Shown: positions 6,994 through 14,474, numbered from the stretch's first letter. The stretch is DNA of 15,474 nucleotides from Candidatus Sulfopaludibacter sp. SbA3 (GCA_945865705.1 CAMBEY010000035.1:1-15474), one strand, 5' to 3'. Notes: generated by a model not told the origin, from the letters alone. Numbers and translations: made by a program.

Positions 6994-8681
6994 TGTGCCG
7001 GGACCGGTGTGGTGCCCTCATCGCCGCCTAATGGCACTCGCACGCGAGCGGGCGCTTCTTCCACCGCCGTCGGCTTGGGATTGGTGAACGGCGTCTTTAA
7101 TCCCTTTTCCGCCGCTTCGCGCGTGTCGGGCGAAACGTCGCCGGAGCCGAGCGCCGCTTCGTACTCGGCCTCGGCCTCCTTGCGCTGTCCGTTGGTGTCA
7201 AAGAGACGACCCAGATAGATGTGCGCCCACGCTCTCATGCGCGGGTCTGAGGCTCGCCGCGCCGTCTCGGCGAAATACCCCGCCGCCTGCTCCGGCATCT
7301 TCTGCTGACTGGCCACCAGCGCCAGCCCATAGAGGAATCGCGGCTGCGCCCCGTACAACTCCATCAGCGAATTGAAGCCCGCCCGCGCCTGATCATACTC
7401 GCCGCGCGCCATCGCCAACTCGGCTTCGCGCGCCATCTGCTCGAGCGGCGACCAGCGCGCCTCGGCCCGTCCGCGCGTCGCCGCTGGACGGAAGCGCACC
7501 TCGGCCAGACGCTTCTGCTCCTTATCAAGCTGCATGCCGTCCACGAATTCCGCGAAGTAGAGATTGAAGCCCACCGGCTGCTTCTCGAAGACCTGCAACG
7601 CTTCGTAGAAATACGCGGTGAGGATGAAGCCTTCCTCCACCGAATCCTGCGCCAGCGCCAGCCGTTCGCGGTCCGTCAGCTTGGCGCGGCGGGCCTGAAT
7701 GGCGCGGATCAGCGACTCGGTCAGCAGCAGATCGAAGCTGCTCTTGAACATCGGGTCCAGCGCTGGCGCGCGCGCGGCGATGCGTCCCAGCGGGGCCTTT
7801 GACTGCACGATGTTGGGGAACCGGCCAACGTAGGGGTCGAGAATGTAGTGTAGCCAGGCGTGCTCGATGTCGTCCTGCGGCAACGACACCGACGGCCCCG
7901 CGATGAGGTAGTAGCCGTCGCCGTAATTGCGCGACTCGATCTGGCCGGGCGCGGCCAGCGGGTTCAGCATCAACGAAAACTTGCGCCCTAGGAACGTCCC
8001 GCTCTCGACGCCCAGATACCCATTGGTTTCCTGAATCACCTTGGCCAGCAGCACCTGATAGCGCTCCGAGTCCTGTTGCATCGCCGGCAGATACTTCACC
8101 CACAACGACGACACGTCAGCCTGCTCGTAGAACGCCGAAATCAGGTGCGGCAGCTCCTGAAGATCGAGCATGTCGGGCGGCAGATTGGCGGGGCTATAAA
8201 GAATCTCAAACTTCGGCGGCGGCCCGATCAGCAGCGCGAAAGAAACATAGCGGCTCAGGTCGCGGTCCGGATCGGCCAGCCGATGCGCCTTGTAAAACTC
8301 GCGCAGCGCGGGCAGGCTCGGATACTCCTTGCCCTTCAACTCCTCGCGCACCGCCGCCCGCACGGGAGAAAGCTCCGGCCGCTCCATCCCCGAGTCATAC
8401 CCCGCCGCGTTCAGCGCCGCCATCACCGCAAACAAAGTAAGGTCCGGCTCGGCCACAATCTCCTGCGGCGACATCCCCGCGGCACGCCCCTGCGCAAACG
8501 CGCGGGGCACGATGCCGACCAGCAGCGCGACTATTGCAATAGCCGCTGCCAGCCGCGACACGTAGCGCCGCCATCCTGGCGGCCCTTGGAGCCGGCTGGA
8601 AGCCGGCGCTACGCCGAAACCAGCGCCACCATTCTTGCCACCAAGCTCACGATTTTTCACTGGAGTCCTAGCCATCCCCAT
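6990..8681 (-). CDS. Secreted TPR protein with a degenerate metallopeptidase-like module
   Basis: I chose the ATG at 8681 (563 residues; ATG at 8675 also possible). The reading frame stays open upstream to 8912, but that part overlaps the XRE gene and lies before the likely promoter. A hydrophobic segment (LAAAIAIVALLVGIVPRAFA) forms a signal peptide or anchor, preceded by about 40 residues partly encoded by a palindromic repeat. The central region resembles gluzincin-type peptidases of the DUF4932 kind: EHAWLHYILDP (His274, His278) and TESLIRAIQARR (Glu322) sit where HExxH and the third zinc ligand would be. The catalytic Glu is Ala, so the module is probably not a protease. The C-terminal part has TPR units (MARGEYDQARAGFNSLMELY, AWAHIYLGRLFDTNGQRKEA). 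The family assignment is from memory of motifs and is tentative; the TPR and export calls are firmer. Confidence 0.8.
   Translation of the reverse strand: MGMARTPVKNRELGGKNGGAGFGVAPASSRLQGPPGWRRYVSRLAAAIAIVALLVGIVPRAFAQGRAAGMSPQEIVAEPDLTLFAVMAALNAAGYDSGMERPELSPVRAAVREELKGKEYPSLPALREFYKAHRLADPDRDLSRYVSFALLIGPPPKFEILYSPANLPPDMLDLQELPHLISAFYEQADVSSLWVKYLPAMQQDSERYQVLLAKVIQETNGYLGVESGTFLGRKFSLMLNPLAAPGQIESRNYGDGYYLIAGPSVSLPQDDIEHAWLHYILDPYVGRFPNIVQSKAPLGRIAARAPALDPMFKSSFDLLLTESLIRAIQARRAKLTDRERLALAQDSVEEGFILTAYFYEALQVFEKQPVGFNLYFAEFVDGMQLDKEQKRLAEVRFRPAATRGRAEARWSPLEQMAREAELAMARGEYDQARAGFNSLMELYGAQPRFLYGLALVASQQKMPEQAAGYFAETARRASDPRMRAWAHIYLGRLFDTNGQRKEAEAEYEAALGSGDVSPDTREAAEKGLKTPFTNPKPTAVEEAPARVRVPLGGDEGTTPVPAQ
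8561..8613. repeat. 53 bp palindromic repeat folding as a three-way junction, inside a coding region
   Basis: CGTAGC (8561-8566) pairs with GCTACG (8608-8613). Between them are two perfect 7 bp hairpins, each with a 3 nt loop: GCCGCCA-TCC-TGGCGGC (8567-8583) and GCCGGCT-GGA-AGCCGGC (8591-8607), separated by CCTTGGA. The element lies in frame in the N-terminal region of the TPR/peptidase-like gene and encodes about VAPASSRLQGPPGWRRYV, just before the hydrophobic segment. The layout resembles REP/REPIN elements. The GCCGGC hairpin next to GCTACG is a pattern I associate with dispersed repeats of Acidobacteriota. Confidence 0.8.
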
Positions 8682-8736
8682 CGCCCAACTGTCCAAGGAA
8701 TTCGCCGTCCCGCCGACCGCACTGCAACCTAGCTCA

Positions 8737-8765
8737 AGTCTAGGGGAATCACCCCGCCCCGTCAA
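8737..8765 (-). promoter_or_regulatory. Sigma70-like promoter for the TPR-TPR-rnc-lepB operon
   Basis: On the minus strand TTGACG (8760-8765) is separated by exactly 17 bp from TAGACT (8737-8742). The predicted transcript start is near 8730, about 50 nt before the chosen ATG at 8681. This supports that ATG over the longer open frame. The rest of the gap 8682-8871 shows only a weak GC-rich palindrome near 8803-8819. Confidence 0.5.
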
Positions 8766-8871
8766 CGCTCGGATGGGATAGGAGATAGGGGCATTTGAAA
8801 CCGCACCCCCGTGGGGCACAGTAGATGCGTTGGGGTACTCTTCTACGTGGATTAGTGGGTAGCAGCCAAGC

Positions 8872-9162
8872 TCAATTCGCTTTGGCCCTTCTGCTTCCTC
8901 TCGAAAGCACAAATTCCATGCGCTTGATTATGTCGGAGGGCGGTAGCTTCAGCACTGCCGCCAACTTTACCACAGTTCTGATAGTCGGACTTTGTAGGCC
9001 GCGTTCCAATAAGCTGATGTAAGTGCGGTCTAATTCACTCTCAAATCCCAACTGCTCTTGGGAAAGTCCTCTCTCTTGACGGACTTGTCGTAGCGCTTCG
9101 CCAAACGCTTTCTCCGGGCCAGAACTTGGTTGGATGTGCCTACTTTTTAGTTGTCGCAACAA
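8872..9162 (-). CDS. XRE/Cro-C1-family transcriptional regulator
   Basis: This is a small DNA-binding protein with one helix-turn-helix domain: EKAFGEALRQVRQERGLSQE, LGFESELDRTYISLLERGLQ, SPTIRTVVKLAAVLKLPPSD. The core GLSQEQLGFESELDRTYISLLERG is a textbook HTH_3 fold, so the family call is secure. The start is not. No ATG or Shine-Dalgarno is visible; TTG codons at 9162, 9159 and 9195 are possible. I prefer 9162 (96 residues) because the one at 9195 sits at the edge of an operator-like palindrome. The protein ends with a basic tail (SRGSRRAKAN). It is divergent from the small gene at 9232, and the shared region carries two palindromes, so it probably represses itself and/or that neighbour. 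Small XRE proteins of this type often control defence or toxin genes; that role is inference here. Confidence 0.85.
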   Translation of the reverse strand: MLRQLKSRHIQPSSGPEKAFGEALRQVRQERGLSQEQLGFESELDRTYISLLERGLQSPTIRTVVKLAAVLKLPPSDIIKRMEFVLSRGSRRAKAN

Positions 9163-9179
9163 CCCAATGCTGCTATGCT
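9151..9179 (+). promoter_or_regulatory. Extended -10 promoter for the small gene at 9232
   Basis: TTGTCG (9151-9156), a 17 bp spacer and TATGCT (9174-9179) preceded by the extended element TGC. The predicted start is near 9186, inside the first operator-like palindrome, which suits repression by the divergent XRE protein. Confidence 0.45.
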
Positions 9180-9181
9180 GC

Positions 9182-9208
9182 GGACGATAGTCCAACGGAC
9201 AATAGTCC
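9182..9208. promoter_or_regulatory. Two tandem operator-like palindromes GGACNATAGTCC
   Basis: GGACGATAGTCC (9182-9193) and GGACAATAGTCC (9197-9208) differ by one base and lie 15 bp apart centre to centre, between a divergent XRE regulator and its neighbour. Each has GGAC/GTCC arms around a 4 bp centre. The layout resembles the paired boxes bound by XRE-type controller proteins. The predicted plus-strand transcript start falls in the first box. Confidence 0.6.
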
Positions 9209-9231
9209 GAATTCGAGAGCAGGAGGTTAAG

Positions 9232-9624
9232 ATGAGTAAAACCGCATTAATGATCGCTCCGATGCAGTGGGCCGAAGTCAAAGACATAGACGAGGTTGAA
9301 CCACTTAACGAGAGCGATAGCGATTGCTTGGTTGAGATTCGTGAGGTGCTGAAGAAACACGGAAAGAGGGATCGCCTCGGCGTGGCTCTGCTTCATTCAC
9401 ATTTTGAAATGGCGGTCGACGAGGTGCTTGTCGAGTTCAGCGACAGCGAATCTCGCGTCCTAACGCTCAAGCCGGTCAAGCAGGCAGAGGCGGGCAATAC
9501 AATGGGTACGATTTGGAAGCTTCTCGACGGCGATTTTAAGTCCATGGCACATTGCCACCAATACTGCAAAAGAGATTGGCTCACGAAGGGCCATAACAGA
9601 GACCACACGGTAAAAGGCCGGTAA
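9232..9624 (+). CDS. Conserved small protein of unknown function, divergent from XRE regulator
   Basis: The ATG at 9232 follows a strong Shine-Dalgarno AGGAGG (9221-9226) with 5 nt spacing, giving 130 residues; the longer open frame back to 9151 covers promoter and operators. I cannot assign a family. The middle, DCLVEIREVLKKHGKRDRLG followed by VALLHSHFEMAVDEVLVEF, looks well structured and like a protein seen in many bacteria without a known role. The C-terminal part is rich in His and Cys (AHCHQYCKRDWLTKGHNRDH), which could bind a metal. There is no signal peptide or membrane segment. The strong ribosome-binding site under an operator-controlled promoter suggests tight control by the XRE protein. 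It could be the effector half of a regulator-effector pair; nothing in the sequence proves toxicity or a defence role. Confidence 0.75.
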   Translation: MSKTALMIAPMQWAEVKDIDEVEPLNESDSDCLVEIREVLKKHGKRDRLGVALLHSHFEMAVDEVLVEFSDSESRVLTLKPVKQAEAGNTMGTIWKLLDGDFKSMAHCHQYCKRDWLTKGHNRDHTVKGR

Positions 9625-9632
9625 AGCGTTCA

Positions 9633-9820
9633 GCCTGAACTGCGCAATGTTATGCCACGGCGCAACCAAAATGCACTGCCCGGTTTTCACACTCGAACAT
9701 TTTCAGGACGCACTGCCGTGATGCTGGTGCAACGCGCGAAGTCAGGTAGATTGAGCGTGAGGATGTGCGAGACCCCGTGAACATGCATGGCCGCCGCGAG
9801 CCGCGCATCGTGGACTTGGA
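9633..9820. repeat. Direct repeat copy A: vapC 3' end plus downstream flank
   Basis: This segment aligns with 10464-10655 in the same orientation, from GCCTGAAC through CCCGGTTTTCAC, GAACATTTTCAGGA and GATTGAGCGTGAGGATG to GCCGCGCATCGTG. Copy A includes the last 45 or so codons of the intact toxin gene. The pair indicates a past tandem duplication of the toxin-antitoxin region. Confidence 0.75.
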
Positions 9821-10154
9821 CGCCGCTTACACTGTGGCTCACAACCAACCGCCTCCACTCAGGGTAGATACGCTCATTATCCGGAAGCACTGTGATGGTG
9901 CGCTCGATTACCTGCAAACGCTGGTCCGTTTCCTGAACGGACAGACCGAAGCCGTTGCGATCCGCGGGGCGTGTGCAGACATTCCAGAACTCACTGATAT
10001 TTTGCGGCGTGCAGCAAATTTCCGAGCCTCTTTCGACCAATGCGTCAAGAGCGGATTGCACTAAGGCATGCAGTGGATCGTCGCGCTTCGAGAGCCGGAG
10101 AAGAATGTTGGTGTCGATTAGGTAGGCCGGGACGTTGGCTTGCTCGGGCACCAT
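9687..10154 (-). CDS. vapC: PIN-domain toxin, VapC-like
   Basis: PIN-domain VapC toxins are Mg2+-dependent ribonucleases that block translation by cutting tRNA or rRNA. Their cognate antitoxin neutralises them. The ATG at 10154 overlaps the antitoxin stop (TGATG), giving 155 residues. The PIN acidic residues are in place: Asp14 in AYLIDTNILL, Glu55 in QNISEFWNVCTRP, Asp116 in VQVHDARLAAAM, and Asp138 in LTLNLPDF. The TRP and VHDARL motifs are typical of one VapC subfamily whose members run about 130-155 residues, so the gene looks full length and intact. It forms an operon with the RHH-type antitoxin upstream. Its 3' end is duplicated about 830 bp away as a broken copy. The specific RNA target cannot be read from the sequence. 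Confidence 0.92.
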   Translation of the reverse strand: MVPEQANVPAYLIDTNILLRLSKRDDPLHALVQSALDALVERGSEICCTPQNISEFWNVCTRPADRNGFGLSVQETDQRLQVIERTITVLPDNERIYPEWRRLVVSHSVSGVQVHDARLAAAMHVHGVSHILTLNLPDFARCTSITAVRPENVRV

Positions 10155-10405
10155 CAATCGTGGTCCTGGTAAAAACTTTCGCGAGTAAATGCTTCATCGG
10201 GCAACTGTGGTATTCTTTCGGAATTGGCGGCCATCGCCTCAAAAAATGCTTCCATTTCTTTTCGCGTGCGCAGGCGCGGCGCGGGGCGGGTCGCAACGGC
10301 TAGTTCCAGCAGGCTCTCAACGTAGGCGCTCATTTCCACACCACGGCCCTGTGCATCTGCCGCGAGCCGCGCTTCGATCTCCGGGCGCAATTCAATCTGA
10401 ATCAT
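10154..10405 (-). CDS. vapB: Ribbon-helix-helix antitoxin, VapB-like
   Basis: The N-terminal MIQIELRPEIEARLAADAQ, then GRGVEMSAYVESLLELAV, is a ribbon-helix-helix DNA-binding fold: one beta strand and two helices that dimerise and bind the operon's own promoter. The C-terminal part (KEMEAFFEAMAANSERIPQL and SFYQDHD) is acidic and probably wraps around the toxin. I chose the ATG at 10405 (83 residues) because a run of six Gs (10411-10416) lies 5 nt upstream as a Shine-Dalgarno; the ATG at 10423 falls upstream of that site, inside the promoter. The stop overlaps the toxin start by one base, so translation is coupled, as usual for such pairs. Regulation is probably autorepression; a TTGGATTCCAA palindrome lies upstream. 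Confidence 0.9.
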   Translation of the reverse strand: MIQIELRPEIEARLAADAQGRGVEMSAYVESLLELAVATRPAPRLRTRKEMEAFFEAMAANSERIPQLPDEAFTRESFYQDHD

Positions 10406-10423
10406 AGTTTCCCCCCAAGGCAT

Positions 10424-10448
10424 ATCATAGCGCGTTTTTGGATTCCAA
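10424..10448 (-). promoter_or_regulatory. Candidate vapBC promoter -10 and operator palindrome
   Basis: On the minus strand TATGAT (10424-10429) is a good -10 hexamer about 19 nt before the vapB ATG. No convincing -35 is seen, which suits regulated toxin-antitoxin promoters. The perfect 11 bp palindrome TTGGATTCCAA (10438-10448) lies just upstream and could be the VapB binding site. Confidence 0.35.
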
Positions 10449-10463
10449 GGGGAGCAGGGGGCG

Positions 10464-10655
10464 GCCTGAACCGCGCGCCGTTAGGCTACGGCGCAAACGA
10501 TCTGCGCCTCCCGGTTTTCACGCGCGAACATTTTCAGGATGCACAACCATGATGCTGGTGTACCGCGCGAAGCCGGGTGGATTGAGCGTGAGGATGCGCG
10601 AGATTCCGCACACGCGCATCGCCGCCGCAAGCCGCGCATCGTGAATGTTGCGTGC
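10464..10655. repeat. Direct repeat copy B: decayed vapC 3' end plus flank
   Basis: The partner of copy A at 9633-9820, in the same orientation, with scattered substitutions and a stretch of low similarity just after the stop codon. The similarity ends within a few bases of the 202 bp element at 10660. Confidence 0.75.
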
Positions 10656-10659
10656 CGCA
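10518..10659 (-). pseudogene. Remnant of a second vapC-like toxin gene (3' end only)
   Basis: Reading the minus strand down to the TGA at 10518 gives NIHDARLAAAMRVCGISRI followed by LTLNPPGFARYTSI and HPENVRA. This matches the C-terminus of the intact toxin (VHDARLAAAMHVHGVSHI, LTLNLPDFARCTSI, RPENVRV). The PIN aspartate in LPDF is Gly here. The remainder of the gene is missing beyond 10660, where a repeat element begins, and no toxin N-terminus or antitoxin was found on its far side. Both signs mark it as non-functional. Confidence 0.8.
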
Positions 10660-10861
10660 CAGAGCCCCGTCGGGGGCGGAAGAAAGTAGCCCCGGGCGTA
10701 AGCCCGGGGATTCCTCGTCCAATGCGCCGCGAGCCCCGGTAGGGGCGACAGAACCTCTCATTACGAAACGTTCTTTCGCCCCTCCAGGGCTGCTCGTGTT
10801 TTGCCTTCCCAGCCACGGCTTGCGCCTTGGGCTACGGCCTGCCGCCCCTGCCGGGGCTCTG
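10660..10861. mobile_element. 202 bp MITE/REPIN-like repeat element
   Basis: The ends are inverted: CAGAGCCCCG (10660-10669) matches the complement of CGGGGCTCTG (10852-10861), and the similarity continues imperfectly for about 20 bp. Inside are more palindromes: CCCCGGGC-GTAA-GCCCGGGG (10690-10709), GCCCC-GGTA-GGGGC near 10732-10745, and AGGGCT-type arms near 10775-10791. No transposase is encoded. Its left end coincides with the point where the toxin remnant stops. The AGCCCCG/GGGGC and CGTAAGCCC wording resembles dispersed repeats in Acidobacteriota, Planctomycetes and Verrucomicrobia genomes. Confidence 0.65.
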
Positions 10862-11012
10862 ATTGAAAACAAGCCCCAGCAATCTCCACGCACAAAACCT
10901 CTTGTGCAATCGCACGCAGACTTGGATAATAGCCGAGCCATTTCATTACCGTCGCGATCGCGGGCAGCCGCTGCTGCGCGGGAGATTCGCAGATCATAGG
11001 AGACCTTTATTC
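10862..11012 (+). other. Leader region of acs, nothing assigned
   Basis: Between the repeat element and the acs start I see no convincing promoter, hairpin or riboswitch. Only the acs Shine-Dalgarno AGGAGA (10998-11003) is clear. A minus-strand open frame crosses the region but runs into the repeat and has no recognisable product. Confidence 0.4.
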
Positions 11013-13016
<2,004 letters not shown>

Positions 13017-13042
13017 GGGAAGTCAGAAGACAGAATCAGGAT

Positions 13043-13082
13043 TCGGCGGGCAGAGCGTGTAATCGCCCGCCGATTTTTTTTT
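13043..13082 (+). terminator. Rho-independent terminator of acs
   Basis: A perfect 9 bp stem TCGGCGGGC (13043-13051) / GCCCGCCGA (13065-13073) with a 13 nt loop is followed by nine Ts (13074-13082), 26 bp after the acs stop. Confidence 0.92.
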
Positions 13083-13210
13083 GGGAATTGCCTCGCCATT
13101 CGCCACCGTAATTCTCTCCGGCTGATTTCCTTTTCCTTGATAAAAATGACCCGGTCGAGCGGATCAAAACACACGAATATTAAACGATCAAAATACAAAT
13201 ATAATACGAA
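13083..13210. other. AT-rich gap between convergent acs and trmJ
   Basis: From about 13140 this gap is far more AT-rich than its surroundings. GATCAAAA recurs at 13162 and 13186, with the following ~15 bp similar, making an imperfect 24 bp tandem repeat. No gene or clear trmJ terminator was seen. Confidence 0.5.
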
Positions 13211-14437
13211 TTAAGAATCTGCGGTTTTGCCCAAAGAATCGGCAGGGACCAAAGTGCACACTTTCACGGTTTTTGCGGTTTTGACAACTCTGACCAACGC
13301 CAAGATCAGCGAGACGTCGCGTTCCGTCAGCGGTAGCCGATTTATCATTTGATACAGATTTCTTTGTCTTGTACTTAACTTATCAAGCTCCACTGTCTCC
13401 CCACTTGACTCAGATTTTTGGCCTGTCAGCGGGAAGAGATGTTGCATCAATGCCCTAACCTGCCTGGCTGAAGCCGCACGGTTGGATTTATCCGCCGATT
13501 CCGATAATTTGGTCAATTTGGGCTTTCTTGAATTTCTGGTCGAAGTGGAATCTTTGGATTCTTCGGATCGGGAATTGACTTCTGGCGGGGTATCTGATTC
13601 GACAACCGAGTTGAGACTGGACGGTTCCAGGGCACCGGCCTCGCCGCCCGACTCCGCCGCCAAGCTCTCCTGTGCCAACTTCCCGGTCGCCAACTTTTCA
13701 GATGCCGGCCCGGCCATCTCCCCGTCCAGCACCCCGGCCAGAACCCCGCTGCGGGAAAGTTCGTAACAGACCACGGCGACGGCCTGCCCCAGATTCATCG
13801 ACGGCAGCGCGACCACGGTGGGGATGCGCAACAAATTTTGGCAGCGCGCCAGATGGTCGTTGGTCAGCCCGCGCTTCTCCGAGCCGAAGAGTATCGCGAT
13901 CCGGTCGCGGATGAGAGCAGGGATTGGGAGTTGGGAGTTAGGGGTTGGGGAAGGCAAACGCGAGATTCGCGATTCGCGATTTGAAATTCGGGACGCGCGT
14001 GGCCCGATTTGGGAGGCCGCGATGCGCGCCGGCAGATCATTCAGGTCGATCACCTGCGACGCGTCCAGTGGCGTGCCGCTGCGCGGCCTGGTCGCGCCAC
14101 GAGCAGCGCTGTGAGCAGCGGCGGGATCGGCCAGCACACCCGCGCGACGGTCGAGCGAACTGGTTCCCAGCACCCAGTTGCAATCGCCGATGGCCTCGTC
14201 GCCAAGGGCCTCGTCGAGAGTCGCATAGCATCGCGCGTCTCCCAGCCATCCGCGCGACGAGCCGCGCGGCCCATGCGGCGTCTCGCGATCCGTGTCCTTC
14301 TCGAGCGCTTCAGCCCAGGCCGGCGCATGCACATCCACCACGGCAATATCGCCCAACCCAAAATTCCGCGCCGCCCGCGCCGCCGCCAGAATATTCAGCG
14401 GGTTCCGCGGCTGGACCAATATTATCCGCACAGCCAA
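13211..14437 (-). CDS. trmJ: TrmJ-type tRNA 2'-O-methyltransferase (SPOUT family) with insertions
   Basis: TrmJ methylates the 2'-hydroxyl of nucleotide 32 in tRNA anticodon loops using S-adenosylmethionine. The SPOUT trefoil-knot motifs are present: VRIILVQPRNPLNILAAARA then ARNFG at the N-terminus, NWVLGTSSLDRR, AILFGSEKRGLTNDHLARC (about 180-200) and PSMNLGQAVAVVCYEL (about 209-224). The protein is 408 residues against about 250 for E. coli TrmJ. Two insertions explain this. One is about 26 residues encoded by simple repeats (RASRISNRESRISRLPSPTP) before the SAM-binding knot. The other is a Ser/Glu/Lys-rich, probably disordered stretch of about 110 residues before the C-terminal helical domain (LSTRQRNLYQMINRLPLTER), which matches the usual TrmJ tail. 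Start codons are weak (TTG at 14437 or GTG at 14431, no Shine-Dalgarno). Specificity (TrmJ rather than another TrmH-like enzyme) is moderately sure. Confidence 0.88.
   Translation of the reverse strand: MAVRIILVQPRNPLNILAAARAARNFGLGDIAVVDVHAPAWAEALEKDTDRETPHGPRGSSRGWLGDARCYATLDEALGDEAIGDCNWVLGTSSLDRRAGVLADPAAAHSAARGATRPRSGTPLDASQVIDLNDLPARIAASQIGPRASRISNRESRISRLPSPTPNSQLPIPALIRDRIAILFGSEKRGLTNDHLARCQNLLRIPTVVALPSMNLGQAVAVVCYELSRSGVLAGVLDGEMAGPASEKLATGKLAQESLAAESGGEAGALEPSSLNSVVESDTPPEVNSRSEESKDSTSTRNSRKPKLTKLSESADKSNRAASARQVRALMQHLFPLTGQKSESSGETVELDKLSTRQRNLYQMINRLPLTERDVSLILALVRVVKTAKTVKVCTLVPADSLGKTADS
13918..13995. repeat. Simple-repeat insertion within trmJ, with G-quadruplex motif
   Basis: The plus strand has GGG-AGTT-GGG-AGTTA-GGGG-TT-GGGG (13926-13950), a canonical four-tract G-quadruplex pattern on the trmJ template strand. 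It is followed by GATTCGCGATTCGCGATTTG (13964-13983) and GAAATTCGGG. The translated segment (RISNRESRISRLPSPTPNSQ) is not part of the TrmJ family, so this is a repeat that entered the gene in frame. Confidence 0.7.
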
Positions 14438-14452
14438 GCCGCGCGGCGAGTG

Positions 14453-14474
14453 GCGCAGGCATTCCCGCCTGCGC
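14453..14474. repeat. REP-like hairpin upstream of trmJ
   Basis: GCGCAGGC-ATTCCC-GCCTGCGC is a perfect 8 bp stem with a 6 nt loop, flanked by GTG and TACC, about 16 bp upstream of the trmJ start. It resembles a dispersed GC-rich repeat rather than a terminator, as no T run follows on either strand. A further palindrome CAATTC-CCTT-GAATTG lies at 14513-14528. Confidence 0.6.

Noticed and set aside
8682..8912. N-terminal extension of the large TPR protein
   Set aside because: It overlaps the XRE gene's 3' end, lies across the predicted promoter, and its peptide looks random.
9626..9643. GTTCA-GCC-TGAAC hairpin between the unknown gene and vapC as a terminator
   Set aside because: The stem is only 5 bp with no T tract, and part of it belongs to the duplicated segment.
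10660..10861. CRISPR-like array because of several short palindromes
   Set aside because: The palindromes differ in sequence and spacing; there is no regular repeat-spacer pattern and no cas gene.
10481..10941. Several overlapping open frames on both strands
   Set aside because: They are translations of the toxin remnant and the palindromic element in wrong frames, rich in Arg and Pro.
10761..10997. Minus-strand open frame with a plausible start near acs
   Set aside because: It runs from the acs leader straight into the 202 bp repeat element, has no Shine-Dalgarno or recognisable domain, and does not match the missing toxin N-terminus.
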